From Lepiota brunneoincarnata (taxonomy: Eukaryota; Basidiomycota; Agaricomycetes; Agaricales; Agaricaceae), in the NCBI GenBank assembly GCA_023014365.1, contig JAEBUN010000006.1:682001-746000 (forward strand): a stretch of 64,000 nt of DNA, in the 5' to 3' direction. The notes beneath the pieces were generated by a model. The model had not been told where the DNA came from and ran no database searches. It was given only the letters and a program-made list of their open reading frames with translations. Position 1 is the stretch's first letter. The number at the start of each line of letters is the position of its first letter. The position numbers and the translations under genes were made by a program. This document shows, in pieces, positions 11,601 through 21,450 of this stretch.

Positions 11601-13514
11601 GAATGAGGAGTTTCCTTGCTCAGACTCGGCTGGTACCTGGCCACACCGTGATTAGCAAAGACATTACATCGTGGATCATATGGAATGCCCTACATCGTCA
11701 CCGGAGTGATAAATGCTACTTCGGTCTAGCCCACTGAGGCTGATTTCAGAATTGCCGATAGATAGATTCGCAGGATCCATTGAATCATTACTCGATTTGT
11801 GTTCCTCGAAACTTGGCTCATGTTCGCGATGTTCTTCGAAAGGGTCGGAGCCGGTTGAGCACGGCCTGTGGTTCATAGATTGGGCGCCTGGAAAGCGTTC
11901 ATGATGTGAATGTGCAAAAGTTATATTGCAGGGATTTAATTTACCTCTCGGCCACTTGAATTTGGGAATCAGGCCCTCATCATGAGAAACAGGAGCACCT
12001 GAAGTTTTTGCTGGTGACGGACTTACAGGAAGCTTCTCTGCATTTGTGTCCATCTCCCGGGCTTCTTCCTTTTCTTCCTCCCGAACCTTTAGAATCCTCT
12101 CCATATGAGTTGATCGACCCAAAGGTGGCGTGCTTTGGGAAAGTCCGGGAGAAGGTCGGGGCGGTGTGGCAGGAGGCCCATGGGGTGATGCATGAGTAGG
12201 TAATCCAAGATTATATGGATATGGCAAGTTGCTCCTTGCTCCTTGGGGGGAACTGTGCTGCGAAGGCGGCTGTGAAACCTGGGGAGAGTGGTGTGGGGAG
12301 AAGTGTGGTGGAGGGTGATCGAGGTGAGGAGAAGGTTGTTGACGGTGCTGCAAAAGCCGTTCGACGTGATGACTCCGACCAAATGGAACACCATCTTCTG
12401 TTTCGACATCTGTGGGGATATCAGAGACACGGGGAGGGGTGCTGGAGCCAAGCGGGACGGCATTAATCAGAGCAGCGTTTGAAGAGAAAAATATCTCTTC
12501 CACAATGCCCGTGATGCTGGTATCTGGATCCAAAAGCGTCGAGACTGCGACATTTCTATCAGCGTCAGAGAGCTGGATGCTTTCATATGAATCATCTTCC
12601 GCGAATTCCTGTGGCGGTTGGGGTTCAGGCTGAGGTTCATCGATGACCTGCTGACCTCCGAAGAAGGGATCGCCCTCCTCTGCGTCTTGGTAAGGTCCAC
12701 CATAGCGCTCCCCGTCAGACTCTTCGGAGGGTTCTTCTGACGTTTCACGGTCGAACTCAACAACATCGCATCTTTCATCGAACGTAACTGTCTTCCTGCG
12801 TTCCCGTCGTCCGGCACCACTGAGACGAGGTCCATGTAGACGCCTCGATACCAATGAAGACCTTCCAGGCGAAGGTCCCGTGGGGGTAACGCTGTTTGTT
12901 GGGCCGAGATGAGGAGTGATGGTGGTGTTAGGGGTCGCGTGGATCGGGAGTGGAATCTTTGAAACTAGGGGAGGTTGAAAGGGGATACCCTCGTCTTCGC
13001 TCGCCATTCGTTCTAACTGTTTGAATGGGCTCTTCGTCACAGGTTCCTTCTCGAGGAGGCCCTGGAATGTCTTGCTTTGTTTGCGGTCGCGTTTGAGAGA
13101 GAAAGGACGATCGTTCTCGTTCTCAGCATCTTCATGCATAGAGGACGGACGTGGTCGCTTCTCGCCGGACACTCGCCTCGTTGGAAATAGGACTGAGGTA
13201 GGCCGAGATGGTGTGGATGGCGTTGGAATTTGTGTCTTAAAGGGGGACTTGCTAACTAAATTGTTGTTTCGCACATGCCTAAAGCTCGAGGAAGAACGTC
13301 TTGCAACACCAGGATCGCGCAGGATCGCGGGCGAATCTCGCTTTGAGATTCGAAGAGGTGATGTAATGGAGCCGGTGCTTGAGGAGGAGGTGACAGAGCC
13401 GGTAGTTGAAGATGTCCATCCCATGCCCGACTCGCGCAGGATAGAGGATTTGATAGGATCAGGGGAATTTGAGAGTAAACGGTCTCGTAGAGGAGCAGGT
13501 TTATGAGTTGCCAT
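8653..13514 (-). CDS. BUD4: Bud4/anillin-like septation protein with PH domain
   Basis: This is a large cortical scaffold of the Bud4/Int1/anillin family, which organises septins and the division site at the membrane. The N-terminal 900 or so residues are disordered and rich in Ser, Pro and charged residues, starting MATHKPAPLRDRLL at ATG 13514 with repeated SPFK motifs. After about 10085 come a folded anillin-homology region (WTQERLGELFVDLQ, then KVFVKGL, CTLNNGIHFVTTPE, ELIEHSKLEFTLTLKI) and a poly-Pro linker near 9510-9620. The C-terminus has SLDECHRGLRHINWHK, GTLTQNGGDC, then WRRRHFRVIGANLVAFND and IVFFADTDEEKSRW, a PH domain. The last exon adds LEVLRALVGHIPPHPLW and stops at 8653-8655. 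Several short introns are clear, for example near 11890-11950 and 11640-11690. It is head to head with PEX5. Confidence 0.82.
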
Positions 13515-14019
13515 TATGTGAACGGTGCCACTAACTGGCGCAGTTTCACGAATTCTAGTTCAGTGTCGTCGAGGTCGTAAAATAGCCGTGGTGCTTCCTG
13601 TCGTTCAATGAGGGGCTGGAAGAAAGTAGCAGGAGGTCAACAAACACATCGTGGGAAGTTGGGCTCGGTATACTGAAAGCGACGACGCGCCTGTCACGTG
13701 ATGGTATCTCTGCAAGGACTGCTGACGCAGCACGAACTACCTCCGCTCAGAGAGCAAGCAACATAGAGATAACTTTACCATCCGAGAATTTGGTTAGAAC
13801 AAGTGACAAAACGCCTGTTATCTTAGTCTGAACGACAACCCCTGAAGCTTGAAACCATGCGGAAAAGCTCATATTGGGAATCTGGCAAATCTAATCCAGT
13901 GGAACTTTTCCGGCAACCTCCGGCCCGAATTGTAAAGACCGCACCAACGTATGCGCAGAATCCCCATCCCCCGCATCCCACCACAATCACCTCTTCTTCA
14001 GCCTTGAACACCCTGAGCA
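13515..14019. promoter_or_regulatory. Bidirectional promoter region of BUD4 and PEX5
   Basis: About 500 bp separate the two divergent start codons. It contains a palindromic CACGTG E-box near 13696 (GTCACGTGATGG). The PEX5-proximal half holds an upstream ATG at 13857 whose frame runs past the PEX5 start. Apart from that frame I see no coding signal. Confidence 0.55.
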
Positions 14020-14162
14020 ATGTCATTCCAAAGCCTTATATCTGGTTCAGAATGCGCCGCACCTGCAAATCCACTATCACAAGTGCTCAAGCACACGGAG
14101 GGAGACCGAAGCCTCCAACAAGTGAGCAGGCCACTGCCACCTACCCCGGAATTCTCCACTGA
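13857..14162 (+). other. Upstream open reading frame overlapping the PEX5 start
   Basis: An ATG at 13857 opens a 101-codon frame that ends at 14162, about 140 nt inside PEX5 and in a different frame from it. The peptide is rich in Pro, Thr and Ser and resembles no known protein. If it is present in the mature mRNA, it would limit translation of PEX5. It could instead be removed by a 5' UTR intron, or transcription could start downstream of it. Confidence 0.4.
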
Positions 14163-16409
14163 ATCGATTCAAGGACAGAGTATCTGGGCCATCGTCGAGC
14201 AGAGTCAGTAATGATACTCACACCATGAATGTCGACTGGTCCTAACCCCTCCTGCAGCTTCATCAGCTGCCAGCTACCGCGGGTCCATCCGCCGCTAGTG
14301 AACAAGATCTGGCACTCGCCCGACAATTTTTCAATGCTCAAGGATCGTCCGCAGGACCTTCTTTTGCGTCTCCCCACCCAACGGAACTCGCAAGGATGAA
14401 CCAGAATCCAGGGGTCCCAAATCACCCCGATCCCTGGACTATGGAACAGCAGAGTCCCTTTCGTGCGTTTGAGGAGTCAAAGCAAGTGGGTTGGGTGGCA
14501 GAATTTGGAGCCAACCAAATCACAGCAACCACAAGCCCTGCAACACAACAAAACATGGTTTCTATGCCTGAACGTGTGTTTTTCCTCCTCATTCTGAAGA
14601 CTTCACTTGCCTAACCATGGGACACGTCCAGTACATCAAAGGGGCTCTTACATGCCCTCTACGGGCATGTATGGAAGCGCAATGCCCATGTACGGGATGT
14701 CAAGAGGGATGTTCTATGGGATGAATGCCAACACCATAATCACTGATCAGGGCAAGGGTAAAGGCAAGAACAGAGAAGCCGATTTCGAGGCCGCATTTGC
14801 TCAGGTCGCAGCTTCACTACAAGAGAAATCTTCACGGATCCAAGAGGTAACAGATGATGTTGAAGCAATCGGAGCTGCTCTGGAAGAGACAAAACTCGAC
14901 GGTGACAAAGAAACTGAGTTGACTAGTGACTTCAAAAAGTGGAACTTCTTTGTACATATTGAAACCATTCGCTAATGGTATTGACAGAATCTGGCACGAT
15001 TTACAGACATCAGATCTTCCACCGCCCCAGGAAGACATGGCAAAATGGGAAGCCGAGTTCAATCAGCTCATGAACGCACAACGAGATGAACTCGACACAG
15101 ACTACAGTGTGTCCATGCAACAAGCATGGGAAAATGGTCTCGGTGATTTCTCATCGGGTTCTGGGCCAATGGAAAGAATGCAATTTGACGACGAAGGTGT
15201 CCCTATTCTTGGGCATTATAGCTTCGGTTCGTTTCTTTTGTTTGATGATGAACATCCTCTAACCCCATTATGCAGAGAGAAACAACAAATATTTGTCTGA
15301 GCCCCCAATTCGCTCATTGCTTGATGATGCAAAGGCATTATTGGAGCAAAATGGCTCTCTTTCCGAAGCCGCTTTGATGCTGGAAGCTGCTATCCAGAAA
15401 GGCCAGTTGGGAGAGGGTGGATATGAGGCTTGGATTCTTTTGGGAGAGACTCGCAATATGGACGAGCGGGAGGAAGCGGGCATGAAAGCACTGATGGAAG
15501 GTGTCAAGAGGGCAGATGAGAATGGTACACCTGGTCCCGGTATGATGGTTCGTAGTGCAATCTCCACACCTCAAACCCTCCACTGATACCGAATACAGTC
15601 GCTTGCCATCTCATTCACGAATGAGTCTTACGACAAGGCATCTCATTCGATGCTGTTGCGCTGGCTCAGAGCCCGCTACCCCTCGCATCCCGTCCCAGAA
15701 GAGACCCTATCAGCCATGAAGACCAATAATGCTTGGGACACCCATACGCGGATTACCGACCTTTTCCTCGGCCTTACACGAGAACACCATAGCCAAGGTA
15801 CCATAGATCCCGACTTACAAATTGGCCTAGGTGTACTTTTCTACACAAACAGCGACTATGACCACGCCAAGGATTGTTTCGCCACTGCTTTAGGTGCACG
15901 CCCCAGGGTAAGGTTTGGTCCAACAGCCCAGTAGCTTTCATTCTCATCCACTACCAGGATTATCTCTTGTGGAACAGGTTTGGATCCTCATTATCCAATG
16001 GAAACAAACCCGAGGAGGCACTCGGAGCATACCGAGAAGCTCTTGCTATTCGTCCCACCTACACTCGCGCTATATATAATGTTGGCGTCGCTTGTAAGTT
16101 TCAGAGTTTGTATCCCCCGGATCTGGTTGCTCAGTTACTCTTTAGGCCTAAATATCGGGGCTTACAAAGAAGCAGCCGAACACTTCCTCAGCGCTATCAA
16201 CTTGCAGGAAAGTGGTGCCGGTGACTCCATCGATCAGCTATGGTATACCCTCCGTCGCGCTCTTCTGTCAATGGTGGGTCTTAGTTGTGTCATGTGTCTA
16301 GAATTCGACTAAACTTCATCTTTAGGACCGTCCCGAGCTGGCCGACATGGCCAAGCTCGACAGTAAAGCCGATCTTGATGTCTTCAGAAGAGAAGGTTTT
16401 GATTTCTAG
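14020..16409 (+). CDS. PEX5: Peroxisomal targeting signal 1 receptor Pex5
   Basis: Pex5 is the cycling receptor that binds the C-terminal PTS1 signal of matrix proteins in the cytosol and docks at the peroxisome through Pex14/Pex13. The N-terminus MSFQSLISGSECAAPANPL, then HTEGDRSLQQ, has the conserved cysteine (about residue 12) used for mono-ubiquitin recycling. WxxxF/Y docking motifs are visible (WVAEF near 14492, WEAEF near 15049). The C-terminal half is a TPR superhelix: KYLSEPPIRSLLDDAKALLE, EGGYEAWILLGETR, PDLQIGLGVLFY, DYLLWNRFGSSLSNG, EEALGAYREALAIRPTYTRA, then LNIGAYKEAAEHFLSAI. The end is LDVFRREGFDF with a stop at 16407-16409. At least seven short introns interrupt it, including 14131-14190 or so and 16096-16160 or so. 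A DNA transposon begins 45 bp after the stop. Confidence 0.93.
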
Positions 16410-16455
16410 AGCTACAGCGCTTAGAACACTTGCTGTATACACCACTAATATTGTA

Positions 16456-16478
16456 CAGTCGGCTCTGAAATAACCCAT
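16456..16478 (+). repeat. Left terminal inverted repeat of the pogo-like element
   Basis: This 23-bp repeat pairs with 17337-17359 on the opposite strand with two mismatches. It starts with CAGTC, the usual end of pogo/Tigger elements. Confidence 0.85.
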
Positions 16479-16804
16479 GCCTGTAGTAACCCATAATCTA
16501 TAATAACCCATGGATTTGGGCCGCCACTGATTTGGTGGGTGGGGACAACCCATAACTCTTCAATACCTCTTAACCCATAAGGTTTTTGGGGGTCCTAACC
16601 CATATGTGGACTGTTTCAGGTGTCCAGGACTACCAAACTCAGTAGTCTCCCACCCTTGTAACAGCTCAAATGAAGTAGATTTGCAATCTCAGAATGCCGA
16701 AACTCACAGTTTATTCAACTTTTGGGAGGAATGGAGCAAGCTCCCCTGGATACGGAGTGTCTACTAGCAAAATTTCACTCATTCTCTCACCCCTCATCAC
16801 AGCT

Positions 16805-17192
16805 ATGGACAATAATCCACTGAATGTGCTCAAGAACAGGCTTAAGGAACTCAAAGAGCAAGTAAAAACACATAGGAATGTACTTTTGGTGGAAGCTTTC
16901 CTCAGAGGAAGAGGAATGGCTTGATCATGATGAGAATGATCAGGAAATTGCTGGCTCAGTTAATGCAAAGAGAACAGCAACAGAGGTGATAAGAAGTCCC
17001 CCCAGGCAATCCTGCCAACAAGCTCATACAATGTCACAGACTATTCAACAATACATAGCTGATGTGGATTCCGAATTTGCACATCAGCTTGAGGCAGTTC
17101 TTTTGAAGTTTGGTCACCAGACCCGGCTTGAAGGGTCTCACACACTCCGGCCGACATTTATTACTGACTATTTCTCTTCTACTCAGCTGTAG
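16805..17192 (+). pseudogene. CENP-B/pogo-type transposase C-terminal remnant
   Basis: The reading begins in one frame at MDNNPLNVLKNRL, which looks like a coiled stretch, and continues in another frame after about 16880 with EEEEWLDHDEND. It ends VLLKFGHQTRLEGSHTL and ITDYFSSTQL at a TAG (17190-17192). As I recall the family, this tail (a conserved FGxQTRL block and a terminal ITDYF) resembles the C-terminus of CENP-B-like DDE transposases in basidiomycete pogo elements. The DNA-binding and DDE catalytic domains are absent. The frame change and missing domains mark it as a fossil inside the non-autonomous element. Confidence 0.6.
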
Positions 17193-17336
17193 TAGAACGA
17201 ATATATACCCCCCGTTATAAATACATGAGTTTAGGCCCACCCGCTCCAGAAACCCCGGTCCGGGGGGGCCTTTGTGGCAACCCGTGCTCTATCATACTCT
17301 ATGGTAATCCATGGGTTTAGGGTGTCCACCAAAAGT

Positions 17337-17359
17337 ATGGGATATTTCAGAGTCGACTG
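17337..17359 (-). repeat. Right terminal inverted repeat of the pogo-like element
   Basis: This is the inverted partner of 16456-16478, reading CAGTCGACTCTGAAATATCC and on from the outer end inward on the minus strand. The flanking TA at 17360-17361 completes the target-site duplication. Confidence 0.85.
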
Positions 17360-17568
17360 TACTTCATATCATAAATGACGAATGCCAGAAATCCCATTGG
17401 TCAGTAGACGAGAAGAGGGTCCGGACAGCCGGCAACGAGAATAGCAATTCGATTGGGTTCGACCGGGGCTTCGCTCGTCTCACAACATACTTAAAGGATG
17501 AAGGTCAAGTGACGACCTCCCCGCTCCTTTTCACCCTTTACCGAGGAGGCGAATCTTGAAAACTGATA

Positions 17569-20447
17569 ATGGCGAATCCAATGGGCGACGTACAAATGTC
17601 AGTGGAGCTAGACTCTTGCCATTAGTCGAGAACACTGAACCAGCTACTCCTGCTATTCCTCTGCATGGCTGGTGAAGACATCCCATTTTGAAGTCGGAAG
17701 CGAGTGCCCCGAAGGCCCAATTGAACAAGATATCATCCCAACTGACGCAGAATAAAGTACGCCCCTCAACGATACGTCTGCTGCAGAAGCTGAATCGGGG
17801 GTTCTCAATTCGCACTGAAGATCCGGGGAGGAGCACAGGCCATGTGTGAGTTCCGTTTTACTCTCTTGACTTGTCCATGGAGTTTAGTGACTCATCAACG
17901 GATCAGTATACGCCGTTGGGTTGACGGAAGATGATATGAACAAGCCTCAAGTAATCTAGCACCTCTGGATAACCCGTTGAATTGCTTAGAGCTGGTGCCA
18001 CAGATCGGCATATCACCCATCTGGTGGGAAGGTCTGTTCGTCCTCCGGTAATGCAGATCCGTGTAACTGAATATATTTACAGGTAACCCATGCAACTCAC
18101 ACCTAGTGCGTATGAAACCTCCCCCCATGTCTGAGATATCTGATTCACTGCCTGATGCAGCTTGAGTTGGCGAAACACGTTAAGGACGGATGCAAGGAGG
18201 AAGATCTTGTAGGGCTAATTTTTAACACCATTGGTATTAGTGACGCAATTACCATGGGCACGGATGGTATCCAGCGCTTCATACTGGCCGGTTCATAAAA
18301 CACTGATTGATGTATCGTAGGGATGAGATACTCGTATGAAGTGCAACTACCCGTATTCAGATTTGTTGCTGAAGGCCCTCGTTTCTGACAGCTTGCCTAG
18401 TCGAGATCTAATCGCTGATTCTATCGAATCCGTTGTCCTGGTATGCACGATAGCAGAAGCGAGGGTTGCCTATCTCACGTTCCGTCGACCTCCAGGCGCA
18501 GCACTATGATGGAAATATCTCCATCCCAGGATGTGACAAGAACATGCCAGGATGTTTCATGGCTGCGGCTCGACACAACCGCCCTACTATCATTGTGTAT
18601 GGTGGAGCCATCCAGCCAGGAACTCGACGTATCGGTCCGTTGTAGTCCTGTGGTGTCCTCCCATACTTGTCTGGACCATTTATGATTTTGCACCAGATTG
18701 TCATTCGCTGGGTAAGGCCAAAGGAGGAACGGTGAACATCTCGGACGCCTTCGAGTCATACGGTACGAATGACCGACTAGTATTGGTCACGGAAATTTAA
18801 GGAGCGAGAACAGGGGCATATGCTGTCGGTAAAATCAGTGATGAAGAACGGTTCGACGTCGTAAGGCATGCATGTCCGGGCCCCGGTGCTTGTGGCGGGA
18901 TGTACACCGCGAACACGATGGGTTCAGCCCTTGAGGTCAGTGGGCATACAACTCGCGGTGGATGAGTGACCTTATTCCTAGGTCTTGGGAATGTCTCTGC
19001 CTTACTCCTCGAGTACCCCCGCCATGTATCCTGGTAAGCAGTCCCTTCTCATCATGACTTGTTGGTGGTGGGTGTCGATACTTTGCATTGTCCAGAAAAG
19101 GCTCATGAATGCTTCGGGGCGGCTAAGTACCTTAGACGTCTCCTCGAGCTGGACATCAAACCAAGGTAACGGAAAAATCCCTTCATTATGCCTCCCTCTC
19201 GTAACAGACGGCGCTAGGGACATCCTCACCCGCCAATCCTTCTTAAATGCAATAGTTATCGTCACCATCCTCGGGGGTTCAACCAACGCCGTGCGTATTG
19301 AGTCCCAACGTATCACACCTCAACCGCTCTCCCTCACAGCGTCTCTCAGGTCTTGCACCTACTCGCGATGGCACGAGCAGCGGATATTAAACTCTCAATT
19401 GACGACTTCCAAATGATCGCAGACAAGACACCGTTCCTTGCGGACCTCATGTAAGCCCGTCGTCCCCTCGCGTTGTCCTTTCCCTCTTGCATTGAAACCG
19501 GATGCTAGGCCCTCCGGCAGATACTACATGGAAGATATTCATCGTATCGGCGGGATTCCAGCGATCCTCAAGTATCTGCTCAAGCACACAGATCTAATTG
19601 ATGGTTCACAAATGACAGTGACAGGAAAGACACTAGCAGAGAATTTAGAGGACGTACCCGAGCTCGAATTCGACAAGCAGGATGTCCTGCGGAGGATAGA
19701 CAATCCTATTAAGCCTACAGGGCATCTTACCATCCTGAGGGGAAATTTAGCACCAGGAACTGCTGTGGCCAAACTGACTGGAAAGGAGGGTTTGAGATTC
19801 GAGGCGGGTCCTAATTTCTGACAGTGGATTTTGCAGCTGCTCATTTGGTCTACCAGGGTGTCGCCAAGTGCTTTGACAAGTCAGGCTGTCTAATTTTTTT
19901 CTTCAGAACCCCGCTCAGTGATCTCGCAGGCTTGATGGATTCTATCCTGCCCTCGAAGCAGGAGAGATAAAGCCTGGAACAGTCTTGATTTTCAGGTACC
20001 AAGGGCCAAAAGGTGCTCCGGGAATGCCAGAAATGCTCGGTGAGCCCCTCAGGTTTTAGCCAACACAGATAACTTCCCCACTCAACGCATTATCCACAAG
20101 GGCCCACCGCAGCAATTGCCGGTGCAGGCCTTGCCGGCTTAACGGCTTTGATTACGGACGGTCGTTTCTCTGGTGCCAGTCGCGGTTTCATTATCGGGCA
20201 CGTTGTTCCCGAAGCTCGTGTTGGTGGACCTATCGCGCTCGTGGAAGACGGTGACCGTATTGTCGTTGACTCTGCGACGAGGACGATTAACTGGTATGTT
20301 GACGAAGAAGAACAAAAGCGGCGAAAAGCGGCTTGGGATGTTTCGGATAAGGGCAAGTTGAATGTTAGCCGTGGGGTGTTGTTTAGATATGCGAGGGATG
20401 TTGCTGTGAGCCTTCGTACCATTGATCCTTGGAGGTTTGGATTTTGA
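17569..20447 (+). CDS. ILV3: Dihydroxy-acid dehydratase
   Basis: This enzyme dehydrates 2,3-dihydroxy-isovalerate and dihydroxy-methylvalerate in valine, leucine and isoleucine synthesis, using an Fe-S cluster. Cluster cysteines appear as [19 protein letters not shown] and [16 protein letters not shown]. Other family blocks are [68 protein letters not shown] and [20 protein letters not shown]. The C-terminus ends DPWRFGF at 20445-20447. About a dozen short introns break it. The start is tentative: ATG 17569 (MANPMGD) spliced across 17590-17693 to [19 protein letters not shown], then across 17757-17820 to IRGGAQAM. That start has no obvious mitochondrial presequence although the enzyme is usually mitochondrial, so another first exon may exist upstream. 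Confidence 0.88.
17888..17895 (+). promoter_or_regulatory. TGACTCAT motif inside an ILV3 intron
   Basis: TGACTCAT lies in the intron just before the YAVGL exon. It is a perfect core site for Gcn4/Cpc1-type bZIP activators, which control amino-acid genes in fungi. An intronic position is unusual, and a short motif like this can occur by chance. Confidence 0.3.
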
Positions 20448-20614
20448 TATTTTCGTTTAGTCGGCCAGCGAAGGAGCGTATTGTGACTAAGGTTGCAGCT
20501 TTCAGGAGATCAAGAAGCAGTGAGATCACGAATTTGAAGTAATATGCCCTTGGTTTATGCAGAACAATTGTGCAAGAAAGAAACAATAGCAAAGAAAAGG
20601 AAGGAAGAATAAAT

Positions 20615-21187
20615 TCATTGCTCCGTTATGTTAGTAGGCTGGTGCAATCCCAACTTTGAAACATCCGGCGTGTTAGCCGTGGCTGATAATGAGGGCCGCC
20701 CCCCGTCCCCACCGCTGCTGCCACCCCCGCCTTCCACGCCACGAGCTTCAGGACTCTGGGATGATATTCTCCCTTCCCCATCCCCCTCTGTTCTTCTCTT
20801 TCCCTTGTCGTTTTGTTCAATTGCAGCACCGGCACCCGAAAATACATAGCCTGGCCCCCTCTGTCCGAGAAGCACGGCTGGGTCCGGGGGAATGACGACC
20901 TTCTCCTCTTGCGGCTTTGACTTCACTTGGGGGGGCGGCAACCCAGCAGCCATCGCCGCACGTTTCCGCTTCTTCCTGTGATACCTCTTCCTGAAATATA
21001 TCGTGAATCCGATGAACCAGGCTATGACGAGCACGCCACCACAGACGCTGCCTGCTATGATTGGCGTTTTCGCTGGTTTCCTAGTTTGTACAGCTGAGCG
21101 TTTAAACGGACTCTGAGAGGGTGCAAGGAGAGCGGCAGACAGACCCTTTGAGAGATGCAACCTCGGATGAGCTAACAGCCCGGGCAT
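20615..21187 (-). CDS. Single-pass membrane protein with basic stop-transfer tail
   Basis: I do not recognise a named family. The 190-residue frame starts at ATG 21187 (MPGLLAHPRLHLSKGL). One strong transmembrane helix near residues 43-65 (TPIIAGSVCGGVLVIAWFIG followed by FTIYF) is followed at once by RKRYHRKKRKR, a positive stop-transfer signal that puts the C-terminus in the cytoplasm. The tail is Pro/Gly/Ser-rich with GVEGGGGSSGGDGG near the end. The layout resembles the SKG6/AXL2-type membrane segment common in mushroom surface proteins, but the extracellular part is very short, so an N-terminal exon may be missing. The acceptor-like TTTCAG just upstream of the ATG fits that idea. It converges on ILV3, 167 bp away. 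Confidence 0.55.
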   Translation of the reverse strand: MPGLLAHPRLHLSKGLSAALLAPSQSPFKRSAVQTRKPAKTPIIAGSVCGGVLVIAWFIGFTIYFRKRYHRKKRKRAAMAAGLPPPQVKSKPQEEKVVIPPDPAVLLGQRGPGYVFSGAGAAIEQNDKGKRRTEGDGEGRISSQSPEARGVEGGGGSSGGDGGRPSLSATANTPDVSKLGLHQPTNITEQ

Positions 21188-21450
21188 ATTGGGTATCTGA
21201 AATGGCTACGCGAGTCGTGGAATGCAAGCAACGGGAGCGCGTGGACCTACGTGTTAAAGTGCGCTGGACGAGTGGCATTGTACCTTTGGCGACGTCTGTA
21301 TTCGCGTTTTTTTTCTGCAGTCGCTAAAGTGGCAAGCACAGCATGGCAGAGGGGCGGAGCGTGGCGGTGGTGGATGGCATGAGACCTCTCAACTACGGCG
21401 AGTTAAATGGGTTCAATCGAGATGGGAGGCGTGGGAACTTGGTTCTATTT

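Larger units (their letters stand above)
16454..17361. mobile_element. Small pogo/Tigger-like DNA transposon (non-autonomous)
   Basis: The element spans 16456-17359 (904 bp). Its 23-bp terminal inverted repeats are CAGTCGGCTCTGAAATAACC at the left and the reverse complement of CAGTCGACTCTGAAATATCC at the right, with 21 of 23 bases matching. It is flanked by TA dinucleotides at 16454-16455 and 17360-17361, the target duplication typical of Tc1/mariner/pogo elements. The left 170 bp hold about six copies of AACCCAT, likely subterminal transposase-binding repeats. Inside is only the C-terminal remnant of a transposase, so it cannot move by itself. It sits between PEX5 and ILV3, 45 bp past the PEX5 stop, and may supply PEX5's 3' end signals. 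Confidence 0.85.

Noticed and set aside
17445..17475. GGTTCGA sequence resembling a tRNA B box
   Set aside because: No matching A box, acceptor stem or cloverleaf could be built around it.
17757..17830. Apparent +1 frameshift in ILV3 near CCGGGGAGG
   Set aside because: Reading through gives [13 protein letters not shown] followed by a frame change, but treating 17757-17820 as a GT-AG intron joins [12 protein letters not shown] directly to IRGGAQAML in frame, so no frameshift is needed.
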